From an uncultured Polyangiaceae bacterium (lineage in GTDB: Bacteria > Myxococcota_A > Polyangia > Polyangiales > Houyiibacteriaceae): a stretch of 11,744 bases of DNA. The DNA is taken from assembly GCA_947259605.1 (NCBI GenBank), contig CAMYMX010000057.1, forward strand, positions 1 to 11,744, written 5' to 3'. Below, piece after piece: positions 1 through 6,453 of the stretch. A model generated the notes under the pieces. That model searched no databases, had not been told where the DNA came from, and saw only the letters and a list, made by a program, of their open reading frames with translations. How positions within the stretch are numbered: position 1 is the first letter of the stretch; each line of letters opens with the position of its first letter. The position numbers and the translations under genes are program-made.

Positions 1-2
1 TC

Positions 3-734
3 GCTTCGATTCACCGGGCAGCCGAACAACTCAACGACGTGCTCGCGGACGTGAAAGAGGTGACGGGCCGGACGGCGCGAGGCGAGGGCACGATCGGTCG
101 CCTCACGCAGGACGAAGCGCTGATCGACGAGGTCGAAGGCGTCGCCCAAGGATTGAACAGCTTCGTAGGTGGCCTGGCCCGGCTCCAAACCATCGTGGGT
201 CTCCGGAGCGAGTACTACGCGCTGGCAAACGCGTTCAAGACTTACTTCTCGATCTACTTGAAACCTCGCGAGGGGCGCTACTTTCTCTTTCAGGCAGTCG
301 ACGACCCGAGAGGATCGGTCAGTGTGAGTGAGAGCATCATTCGTCAGAGTCCTCCCCCACTGTTCTATCCAAACGAGTACAAGCGGACCGAGATTTCACG
401 CAGCAACAGGCTCAGGTTCTCTGCGGAGTTCGGCAAGACGATTTCCTTTGCGACGTTTCGTTTCGGTATCATCGAATCGAGCGGCGGCCTCGGCTTGGAC
501 ATCAAAGTTATTCAAGATCGCCTCGAGATCAACACCGACATCTTCGAGTTCGGCCGCCGGATCTATCCGCGCGTCCGAATTCGTGCGGGCTTTGAGATCA
601 TACGTCGGTTCTCGCTCGTGGCTGGTATCGACGACGTGATCAACGGTGGCCGTGACTACTTCTTCGGCCTTCAGCTTCGCTTCGACGACCAGGACCTGAA
701 GCCATTGATACCGTTCGCAACCGGAGCGATATGA
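3..734 (+). CDS. MlaD/MCE-family lipid transport protein, C-terminal part (5' end outside window)
   Basis: The reading frame is open to the left edge, so this is the last 243 residues of a longer protein; the GTG at 39 is only an internal codon. MCE/MlaD proteins are the periplasmic substrate-binding parts of ABC lipid transporters of the Mla type. The MCE domain itself would lie upstream. What is visible is the family's helical tail with the typical segment GEGTIGRLTQDEALIDEV. A C-terminal region of about 120 residues follows, rich in alternating hydrophobic and polar strands (RLRFSAEFGKTISFATFRFG, then LGLDIKV, RLEINTDIFEFG, FSLVAGIDDVIN, YFFGLQLRF), which reads like a beta-barrel or beta-sandwich. 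Such tails are known on deltaproteobacterial MCE proteins; a role in contacting the outer membrane is inference. The stop TGA overlaps the start of the next gene (ATGA), suggesting co-transcription and translational coupling. The family call is firm; the substrate is unknown. Confidence 0.8.
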   Translation, partial: ASIHRAAEQLNDVLADVKEVTGRTARGEGTIGRLTQDEALIDEVEGVAQGLNSFVGGLARLQTIVGLRSEYYALANAFKTYFSIYLKPREGRYFLFQAVDDPRGSVSVSESIIRQSPPPLFYPNEYKRTEISRSNRLRFSAEFGKTISFATFRFGIIESSGGLGLDIKVIQDRLEINTDIFEFGRRIYPRVRIRAGFEIIRRFSLVAGIDDVINGGRDYFFGLQLRFDDQDLKPLIPFATGAI

Positions 735-1546
735 GAAGCGTAGCGCGGGGCGCCGGTGCCGTCGTGAAGTCGCCCGTCGGGTTTGCTCGTGGCTTGTCGT
801 ACGCAGTTCGCGGCATGCGCTTCGTCTACTTGAAGCACCCCAAGCTCGCGCGCTACTGGCTGTTCCCCGTCCTGATTACGGGGCTCGCGCTCGTAGCCGT
901 ATTCTACGGAGCGGGAAGCTACAACGAAGACATCGGCGCCGCGCTCTGGTCGCTCTTCCCTGAGAGCTGGAACGAGGCGACCGGCTGGGTCGGCGGCTTG
1001 CTGAGCGCTTTGCGCTGGGTCGTCGAGCTCGTCGCTGCAATCCTGATCGTGCTGCTCGGCTTGGTATTGGTCCTCCTCTTGTCGAGCGTAGTGGCTGCCC
1101 CGTTTAACGACGCGCTCAGTGAGGCGGTCGAACACATCCTGACAGGCAAGCCCGCGCCGCCGTTCTCATTCGGTCGCATGCTCGCCGACATCGTGCGAAC
1201 GGTCCGGCTAGAGCTCGGCAAAGCCTTGCTCTACCTCGCGATCGTGGGGCCTATGTTTCTCGCATCGTTCTTCATCCCAGTAGTCGGTCAGGTCATTTCA
1301 CTCGCCGGATTCGCGCTCACCGCGGTCTATCTGGGCATCGACTACGTCGATTGGCCCGCTGCGAGACGCGACTGGTCCGTCGGCGACCGCATCGCGTTCA
1401 CTCGCCGCCAGCTGCCCGCCGTCGCCGGCTTTGGAACCGGTGTCTGGGTCCTCCTCTTCATCCCGCTCGTGAATTTGCTGTTCATGCCGGCCGCCGTCGC
1501 CGGTGGGACGATGCTCTTCGTCGAGCTCGAAGCGACGGAAAGCTAG
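731..1546 (+). CDS. CysZ/EI24-family integral membrane protein
   Basis: A 271-residue multi-pass inner-membrane protein. Hydrophobic segments lie at about 42-62, 92-122, 165-203 (long enough for two passes) and 229-262. The motif APFNDALSE (123-131), directly after a membrane segment, and DYVDWPAARR (204-213), followed by a conserved FTRRQ, match the EI24 (etoposide-induced 2.4)/CysZ family. CysZ of enterobacteria is a sulfate permease; distant members like this one have no proven substrate, so I do not name it cysZ. The ATG overlaps the stop of the upstream MCE gene by four bases and has GGAG four bases before it, so the two are very likely translated from one mRNA. The pairing suggests a role at the envelope, possibly alongside lipid transport, but that is inference from position only. 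Length is normal for the family. Confidence 0.8.
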   Translation: MRSVARGAGAVVKSPVGFARGLSYAVRGMRFVYLKHPKLARYWLFPVLITGLALVAVFYGAGSYNEDIGAALWSLFPESWNEATGWVGGLLSALRWVVELVAAILIVLLGLVLVLLLSSVVAAPFNDALSEAVEHILTGKPAPPFSFGRMLADIVRTVRLELGKALLYLAIVGPMFLASFFIPVVGQVISLAGFALTAVYLGIDYVDWPAARRDWSVGDRIAFTRRQLPAVAGFGTGVWVLLFIPLVNLLFMPAAVAGGTMLFVELEATES

Positions 1547-1562
1547 CCGATTTTCGCGGTTT

Positions 1563-1592
1563 TTGTCGACAGGGTCCGCTCGGTGCTAACTT
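1563..1592 (+). promoter_or_regulatory. Possible promoter for the secreted-protein gene at 1612
   Basis: TTGTCG at 1563-1568 (4 of 6 matches to the -35 consensus) is separated by 18 bases from TAACTT at 1587-1592, which has an extended -10 TG at 1584-1585. A start of transcription near 1599 would give a leader of about 13 bases containing the purine-rich AGGGGA (1600-1605) before ATG 1612. It lies in the 65-base gap after the membrane-protein gene. Predicted by eye only. Confidence 0.3.
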
Positions 1593-1611
1593 GGGGGTGA
1601 GGGGATTGGTT

Positions 1612-2442
1612 ATGCGACGTTCATCCTATTGGGCGCTCTTGGTGGCGTTTGGAATGTTGTTCGGCGTCGGTATGCGCGCCGACATGGGTATGGCTAGCGC
1701 CGGGTCGCCACGGGCGCTCGAGCAATCCATGGGCGACATCCAATGGGGATGGTCTCCCAAGCAGGTGTATCGCCAGCTCAAGAAAGAAATCGAAGCCTCG
1801 TACCAAGAGCCAATCTCGAACACGACCGATGCGATTGAGGAAGACAGGCTCCGCCACAAAATGGCCGAGGAGACTCGAGAGATTCGCGATTCGTACTTGG
1901 AGTTCGATGGCACGCCGAGCGCGTACGACTCCGGCTATTTGAAGGGTGAGTTCACTCACAAAAATGGCGAATCTCTTTTACGGGTACGAACCGAGAATAC
2001 GCAGGATTTCTTCTTCTTCATCAACGAGCGTCTTTGGAAGAGATATCGGGCGTTCGATGCTTCCGTGTTCGAAGGTGCCAGCTTTGCCGACTTCGGCCGC
2101 GCTCTTCAGCAGCGCTACGGCAAGGCGAAGACGAAGACTGGCGTCCCCACGCCTGGGACGCCATCGACCCAATGGCTGGAGTGGAGAGAGCCGCGGATTT
2201 TGGCTCGTGCCGTAGACAACAATGAATTCTACGGCTTCTATTGCTTGATCCTCGAAGATCCGAAAACCGTCGCCCAACTCGGCAAGCTCCGGAAGACCAG
2301 AGCGAACGAGGCCGGGGCCGGTGGCGGATTGGTCGATATGGTCGAGGAACAGAGTGGCGAAGATCAGAACGCCGATATCGCTGACCGCATCACCGGCGAG
2401 ATTCGACGTCACGACGCTCCCGAAGTCGTCGATCAAGAGTAG
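1612..2442 (+). CDS. Secreted or periplasmic protein of unknown function
   Basis: I do not recognise a family. The frame stays open back to 1351, but that stretch overlaps the upstream membrane-protein gene. ATG 1612 is preferred because AGGGGA lies six bases before it and because it gives a clean signal peptide: basic MRRSS, a hydrophobic core to about residue 20, and a likely cleavage after MASA (residue 30). An in-frame GTG at 1597 is an alternative. The mature part (about 246 residues) opens with QWGWSPKQVYRQLKKEI (44-60), then a charged helix (about 72-95). A mixed region rich in aromatic residues follows, including DFFFFINERLWKRYRAFD (132-149) and WLEWREPRILARAVD (188-202). The C-terminal tail (230-276) is acidic and low in complexity. 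It holds one cysteine (211). It lies between the membrane-protein gene and an FHA gene on the same strand; a link to either is only suggested by position. Confidence 0.7.
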   Translation: MRRSSYWALLVAFGMLFGVGMRADMGMASAGSPRALEQSMGDIQWGWSPKQVYRQLKKEIEASYQEPISNTTDAIEEDRLRHKMAEETREIRDSYLEFDGTPSAYDSGYLKGEFTHKNGESLLRVRTENTQDFFFFINERLWKRYRAFDASVFEGASFADFGRALQQRYGKAKTKTGVPTPGTPSTQWLEWREPRILARAVDNNEFYGFYCLILEDPKTVAQLGKLRKTRANEAGAGGGLVDMVEEQSGEDQNADIADRITGEIRRHDAPEVVDQE

Positions 2443-2465
2443 CACCGACGTAGGTTGGGGTAGGA

Positions 2466-2495
2466 TTTACACCGCCCACATCCCCCCGTTACGCT
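2466..2495 (+). promoter_or_regulatory. Possible promoter for the plus-strand FHA gene
   Basis: TTTACA at 2466-2471 (5 of 6 matches to the -35 consensus) stands 18 bases before TACGCT at 2490-2495, a -10 form common in GC-rich bacteria. Transcription would start near 2502. That is after the GTG at 2497 but before the GTG at 2518, so the promoter and the ribosome binding site AAGG at 2507-2510 both point to 2518 as the real start codon. Not tested by any calculation. Confidence 0.4.
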
Positions 2496-2517
2496 TGTGA
2501 ATCCCGAAGGGACCAGC

Positions 2518-3306
2518 GTGCGGTATCGTCTACGGTTTCATTTGCAAGAGGTCGACTTGGTTGGTGAAGAGATCATCATTGGCCGGGGATCGATGGGACA
2601 GATCACCATCGACGATCCGATGCTCTCGCGTCGGCATATTCGAATTGACCTTTCCGGAGCCGCGCCGACCGTGGAAGACCTCCGCAGCCGCAATGGCACT
2701 CAGCTCAATGGGCGTGCGCTCGTCGACCGCGCAACTTTGACCGATGGGGACCGAATTCGGATCGGGACCCAGGAGCTGGTGTTCCTCGCTCCCGAAAGCG
2801 CAATGAAAAACGATCGAAACACCAGCGCGCTTCGGTTCTGCACCGGCTGCGCGATTCCGTATCCGGCTCGGAGCACGCATTGCCCACACTGCGGCGCAGT
2901 CCACGACGACGAAGACGTTAGCACCGAAGTGCGCGACGCCGTGGCGTCCGGCTGGACGTTTCACTTGCTCTCTCAGGTCGTCGGCCGGGCCATCGAGCAG
3001 GGGCGCCTGATCGACGCCGAACGGATGATGGCTCGAGGGGTCGCGGAGCTCGAAGAGCAACTAGACCGGGGGATCGACGTCGAAGCAGGCCACGTGATCG
3101 AGGTCGCCGAATGCTCGACGAGGCTTGGCTGTGCGCTTCGGAGTGCTCGCTGGATTGACGTCGGCGCGCGACTCTATCGGCGCGGGGGAGAGGCACCGTC
3201 GCGTGACGTGCTCAGCCTGGTCGACGAGCTACCCACGGACGCCGGTTTGAGCGGTGCGATCGGCGCCCTGCGCCACTGTCGACCTGGAACGCGTCGCACA
3301 GGCTGA
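2518..3306 (+). CDS. FHA domain / zinc-ribbon signalling protein (paralogue A)
   Basis: A cytoplasmic protein of 262 residues with no signal peptide or membrane segment. An N-terminal FHA domain (about 1-93), a phospho-threonine binding module, shows the expected GR (22-23), SRRH (37-40), SRNG (57-60) and NG (64-65), the residues that contact phosphopeptide. A four-cysteine ribbon follows, C108-x2-C111-x10-C122-x2-C125, probably binding one zinc. The rest (about 130-240) is helical and may resemble TPR repeats; it contains the pieces GRLIDAERM and LRSARWIDVGARLY that recur in the minus-strand neighbour. GTG 2518 is chosen because AAGG (2507-2510) lies seven bases upstream; GTG 2497 in the same frame would add seven residues but lacks such a site. 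The gene faces its paralogue tail to tail with 5 bases between the stops. Its partner is probably a substrate of a Ser/Thr kinase, but none is encoded in the window. FHA call firm; role unknown. Confidence 0.85.
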   Translation: MRYRLRFHLQEVDLVGEEIIIGRGSMGQITIDDPMLSRRHIRIDLSGAAPTVEDLRSRNGTQLNGRALVDRATLTDGDRIRIGTQELVFLAPESAMKNDRNTSALRFCTGCAIPYPARSTHCPHCGAVHDDEDVSTEVRDAVASGWTFHLLSQVVGRAIEQGRLIDAERMMARGVAELEEQLDRGIDVEAGHVIEVAECSTRLGCALRSARWIDVGARLYRRGGEAPSRDVLSLVDELPTDAGLSGAIGALRHCRPGTRRTG

Positions 3307-3311
3307 CGCGC

Positions 3312-4289
3312 CTAGTTTGCGGATATGACCTGCTCGAGCCCTTCGAGCCGTCCCACCAGGAACCGTTCGGACGCGCCGTAGCCAGCCGAGTGATTCCGGA
3401 TGACGTTCAGGTACGCCCGAAGGTAGCCGGTCTGGGAGTACTTGTGAGCTCGCACGAGGTCGTGAAGCGCCTCGATTGTCTCCGCCTCCATGAGACGACC
3501 CGTCGCGGTGTGAATGCGAAACACCCAGTCGATCCATCGAGTATTGCGGAGCCCTTGCGCCAGCTGCAGCGCATATCCGGTCGCTCCCGCGAAGAGGGCG
3601 TCGGGGTCATCCTTCTCGGAGTCGCTCAGCGGCCGATCGGCCATCGCGCGTTCCAGAATCGTATCGAGGTGCGGGAGCAGCATGCGCTCGGCCTCTTCGA
3701 AGCGGCCCATGGCGATCGCTTTGCTCGCGATCCCTGCGATCACGTCGAGCGCGCGCTGCGTTCTCGTATCTTCCGCGCCCCACGCGTGCGAGCTCGAATC
3801 CACGCTCCGCTTGCTGCCGAGGGTTTTCGAGGCGTCGGACGTGAGACGCTTTCCGCAATCACCGCAACGTCGCTTGGCCACACCGTTAATCGCGCCACAG
3901 AACTCACAAACGACGTAGTCACCGGTCTGGGCTACCCGTTCCTTGAGCTTTGCTGCGTCGATGAGAACGAGCTCCTGAGAGCCGATATAGACGCGGTCCA
4001 TGTGCTCGATCCGTTGCGGGCCGTTGATTCGCACCCCGTTGACTGCGACGCCGTTTCGGCTGCGGAGATCTTCGACCACGACCGTGTCCGGACCAACATG
4101 CAGCATGGCGTGCTTTCGAGACACCAGTCCATCGGCCAATGCGAGATTGCAGGCCGAGCTTCGACCGATGGTGAACTCCCCGAGAGGCATCTCCATGTTG
4201 GTCGACTGATATCGCAGTCTAAATCGCGGCACCCCAGTTGGCAGTTTAGCAGTCGGCGCGTTCGAACGTCGAATGAACTGCGCCCGCAA
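3312..4289 (-). CDS. FHA domain / zinc-ribbon signalling protein (paralogue B)
   Basis: A paralogue of the protein at 2518-3306 with the same architecture. The FHA domain (about residues 21-112) has GR 42-43, SRKH 57-60, SRNG 77-80 and NG 84-85. The ribbon is C128-x2-C131-x10-C142-x2-C145. A linker rich in serine is followed by a helical C-terminal region (about 172-325) that repeats paralogue A's GR-x-x-x-AERM (196-203) and LR-x-x-RWID (247-254) elements and then continues about 70 residues further. The listed start is TTG 4289, with a weak GAGG nine bases upstream. GTG 4232 (residue 20) would place the FHA domain at the very N-terminus as in paralogue A, so the true start is uncertain. It follows the membrane protein at 4317-5435 on the same strand after 27 bases with no promoter between, so it is probably the second gene of that operon. 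It likely reads a phosphorylated threonine, perhaps on its operon partner (inference). Confidence 0.85.
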   Translation of the reverse strand: MRAQFIRRSNAPTAKLPTGVPRFRLRYQSTNMEMPLGEFTIGRSSACNLALADGLVSRKHAMLHVGPDTVVVEDLRSRNGVAVNGVRINGPQRIEHMDRVYIGSQELVLIDAAKLKERVAQTGDYVVCEFCGAINGVAKRRCGDCGKRLTSDASKTLGSKRSVDSSSHAWGAEDTRTQRALDVIAGIASKAIAMGRFEEAERMLLPHLDTILERAMADRPLSDSEKDDPDALFAGATGYALQLAQGLRNTRWIDWVFRIHTATGRLMEAETIEALHDLVRAHKYSQTGYLRAYLNVIRNHSAGYGASERFLVGRLEGLEQVISAN

Positions 4290-4316
4290 ACCAGGAGGCC
4301 TCGACGCCAGGCCAGA

Positions 4317-5435
4317 CTAGAAGCTGGCGATTTCCTCGAGCCCCGCAACGGCCCCGAGTCCCTTCTCGAGGCTGCCCTGGGTCTCGAGAGTCGAGTCCAT
4401 GAGGCGTGCAAGATCGGCCAAGTCGCGCCGGTACGAAGCGAAGGCGTTCTTGCGCTGGCCGAGGACCCCGGCCGATTGATCTGGATTGGTGAGAATCACG
4501 TAGTTGCTGGCGCTCTGGCGCAATTCCTGGCCCGCGTAGAGCTCTTTCTCGAATGGTTTGCTTCCGCGTGTCGCGCGGACTTTGAGCTTTTTCGAGTCGG
4601 CCCCTGCGTCGGGCATGTCGACGTAGACCAAGCCACAACGAAAGCCCCCTTCGCCAAGCGTCGGAACGCAACCGGTCGGGCTGGTGGTGAGGGCCGTTTC
4701 GTCCTGCGCCGCCTCATCGAGCTCAGCGCGTCGCGGCTCCGGGAGAACCCTCGCGGCAAGGCTATCAAACTTGTCCCAAAGCTCGCCGACTTGGCGTGCG
4801 TACAGGAATAAGGAGTTGACGGTCTCGGCATTGAACTTCGTGTAGTTAAGTCCGGTGAAGTCGGCCGCCGTAAACGGAGTCGGCAACGCGCGAAGTCGCT
4901 CGATGGCTTCATAGTCGACGGAGGGGCCCTCTCCCGGTCGCGACTTCGCCGCATCGGCTGCCCGGTCGAGGAAGCGCTTGGCTTCTGTCACTTGGTCTGC
5001 CGCTGCGCGAACACCTTGATAGACAGCCTTGCCGTCGCGCACCGCTAGGTTGTACGCGGTGCGCTTACTCATCACCGTGGTCGCCAGAACGCCGAGGAAC
5101 AAACCCAGGAGGGCCGCTCCAGCGCCGCTCATCATCATCAGCTTGCGAACGCGTCGGTTCTTGCCTTCGTGTGCAGTGGCCACCGCCTGCTCGTCGACGA
5201 CGATGCGAACTTCCCGCTGAGCACTCGCCCCTGTGGACGAACCTCCGAACGGCCCCGATCGCTTCGCCGCCTGGCCTCCAACGAAACCAGGTGGCGGCGC
5301 GACACCCCCCAGCGTCGGCGGTGGAGGCGCAAGGCCTCCTTCTTCTACCGCTGTTGCAGGCGGCGGCGCGGTGCCCCGGCCGAGCCGTTCGCGTATATCG
5401 CGGACTTTCTTGGATTTTTGGAGTTCGTCTGGCAT
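4317..5435 (-). CDS. Single-pass membrane protein with proline-rich cytoplasmic tail, unknown function
   Basis: I do not recognise a family. The 372-residue protein starts with a charged helix (1-20, KSKKVRDIRERLGRG). A disordered tail rich in proline, glycine and alanine follows (21-72), with three APPP repeats. After a short strand (REVRIVVDE, 74-82) and a basic stretch (NRRVRK, 93-98) comes one membrane segment (about 101-121). The basic residues before it predict an N-in topology, so roughly 250 C-terminal residues would be periplasmic. That part has helical stretches (about 124-165 and 330-372) flanking a middle region with two cysteines (256 and 267) that could form a disulfide. Start ATG 5435 lies about seven bases after the expected transcription start, with no clear ribosome binding site, so translation may be almost leaderless. 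It is co-directional with FHA paralogue B. Its threonine-bearing tail would be on the same side of the membrane as the FHA protein; a direct interaction is inference. Confidence 0.7.
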   Translation of the reverse strand: MPDELQKSKKVRDIRERLGRGTAPPPATAVEEGGLAPPPPTLGGVAPPPGFVGGQAAKRSGPFGGSSTGASAQREVRIVVDEQAVATAHEGKNRRVRKLMMMSGAGAALLGLFLGVLATTVMSKRTAYNLAVRDGKAVYQGVRAAADQVTEAKRFLDRAADAAKSRPGEGPSVDYEAIERLRALPTPFTAADFTGLNYTKFNAETVNSLFLYARQVGELWDKFDSLAARVLPEPRRAELDEAAQDETALTTSPTGCVPTLGEGGFRCGLVYVDMPDAGADSKKLKVRATRGSKPFEKELYAGQELRQSASNYVILTNPDQSAGVLGQRKNAFASYRRDLADLARLMDSTLETQGSLEKGLGAVAGLEEIASF

Positions 5436-5448
5436 TGCAGCTATTTCA

Positions 5449-5478
5449 AATTTATCCGTCTTAGACCGATTCTGTCAA
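5449..5478 (-). promoter_or_regulatory. Sigma-70-type promoter for the membrane protein/FHA operon
   Basis: On the minus strand a perfect TTGACA (plus positions 5473-5478) is followed after 18 bases by TAAATT (5449-5454), with 4 of 6 matches to the -10 consensus, in a locally AT-rich patch that stands out in this GC-rich region. Transcription would start near 5442, giving a leader of about seven bases before ATG 5435. This is the best promoter-like sequence in the window. Confidence 0.6.
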
Positions 5479-5501
5479 GGCAAGCGCCAAGAACCTGCCC
5501 C

Positions 5502-5510
5502 TGTTAGGCT
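5502..5510 (+). promoter_or_regulatory. Possible extended -10 element for the hydrolase-trp unit
   Basis: TGTTAGGCT fits an extended -10 box (TGn followed by TAGGCT at 5505-5510). No good -35 is seen 16-18 bases upstream. Transcription would begin near 5517, only about six bases before ATG 5523, so the mRNA would be close to leaderless. This agrees with the absence of a ribosome binding site before that ATG. It is divergent from the minus-strand promoter at 5449-5478. Confidence 0.3.
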
Positions 5511-5522
5511 TTGCTCCTCGCC

Positions 5523-6419
5523 ATGATGCCACCCCCCGTCGAAGAACGCCGCTTTGTGTCATTCGATGGCACCGAAATCGCCTACCAGGCGGTCGGGCAG
5601 GGACGCCCGATTTTGCTTTGCAACGGCCTAGGGGGCAGCTGGGAGGCCTGGAGCCACCAAATCCACTACTTTCGTGACCGATACCGTCTCCTTTCCTGGG
5701 ACTATCGAGGGCTCTACGCCTCGACGGCGCCCGCGGACCCCGAGGCCCTCCGGATCTCCGATCATGCCCGGGATGCCCTGCACCTCCTCCGGGAGGAGGG
5801 AGCGGAGCGCGCGGCCATCCTCGGCTGGTCGATGGGCGTTCAGGTCGGTCTCGAGATGTTTCGCCTCGCTCCCGAAAAGGTGGCCTCGCTCGCGTTTCTC
5901 AACGGCGTGGCGGGGAGGCCCTGGGACTACGTCTTCAACCTGAATCTCGTCGGGCGTCTGCTGCCGCCGTTTCTTAGGGGCCTCCGCTCCATTCCTCGAA
6001 CGATTCAGGCCGTGGTGAGGCAGGCGACGCGTATTCCGGAGCCCGGAGAGTGGGTGAAGCGGATCGGTTTGACCGCCGGCACGCTGGACGACCAGCTCGC
6101 CAGCGAGTTGGTCGCCAAGCTCCGCATTCTCGACATGGATACCTTCATCCATCTACTGGAGCGCATGGGCGAGCACGACGGCTGGGATCTGCTTCCTTTG
6201 ATCGATGTCCCGACCTTGATCATCGCCGGCACCCGCGACGTCTTCACCCCCCGGTCTGCAGCGGAGCGAATGGCGCGACGCATCGCGGGCTCGGAGATCA
6301 TGCTGCTACCGGGCGCTACCCACTATGCAGCACTCGAGTACCCCGAGATGATCAACTTGAGGCTCGAGAAGTTCCTCCGAGAGCGCGGCTACGAGCCGGT
6401 GCCGCCCGGGGCTGGTTGA
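5523..6419 (+). CDS. Alpha/beta hydrolase
   Basis: A 298-residue alpha/beta hydrolase-fold enzyme with an intact catalytic set: nucleophile S103 in GWSMG (101-105), acid D239 in AGTRDVFTP (235-243) and H267 in GATHYAA (264-270). The oxyanion-hole segment is NGLGGSW (34-40). A lid-like insert lies at about 137-215. There is no signal peptide, so it is probably cytoplasmic. The substrate cannot be read from sequence; esters, lactones or C-C bonds are all possible for this superfamily. The start is ambiguous: ATG 5523, ATG 5526 (one residue shorter) or TTG 5511 (four residues longer); none has a good ribosome binding site. It sits 34 bases before trpG on the same strand, with no terminator or promoter seen between them, so it may be the first gene of the trp unit. 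A role in tryptophan synthesis is not known for this family, and co-transcription may be only a convenience of position. Confidence 0.85.
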   Translation: MMPPPVEERRFVSFDGTEIAYQAVGQGRPILLCNGLGGSWEAWSHQIHYFRDRYRLLSWDYRGLYASTAPADPEALRISDHARDALHLLREEGAERAAILGWSMGVQVGLEMFRLAPEKVASLAFLNGVAGRPWDYVFNLNLVGRLLPPFLRGLRSIPRTIQAVVRQATRIPEPGEWVKRIGLTAGTLDDQLASELVAKLRILDMDTFIHLLERMGEHDGWDLLPLIDVPTLIIAGTRDVFTPRSAAERMARRIAGSEIMLLPGATHYAALEYPEMINLRLEKFLRERGYEPVPPGAG

Positions 6420-6453
6420 CGCGCTCTCGGCGAGCCGCTAGCGATCGAACGCA

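Noticed and set aside
1547..1570. Possible terminator with a T run after the EI24-type gene
   Set aside because: CCG and CGG flank ATTTTCG before five Ts, but the stem is only three base pairs, too weak to call.
1351..1611. Upstream extension of the secreted-protein frame
   Set aside because: It would overlap the membrane-protein gene by almost 200 bases, is arginine-rich in the way of out-of-frame GC-rich DNA, and would bury the signal peptide that begins at 1612.
3390..4811. A 473-codon open frame on the plus strand
   Set aside because: It lies antisense to the FHA paralogue B and membrane-protein genes, which have clear domains, motifs and a promoter. Long antisense frames are expected in GC-rich DNA, and its translation shows no recognisable motif.
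6420..6453. Search for a trp attenuator or leader peptide before trpG
   Set aside because: Only 34 bases are available, with no tryptophan-rich small frame and no stem-loop followed by a T run.
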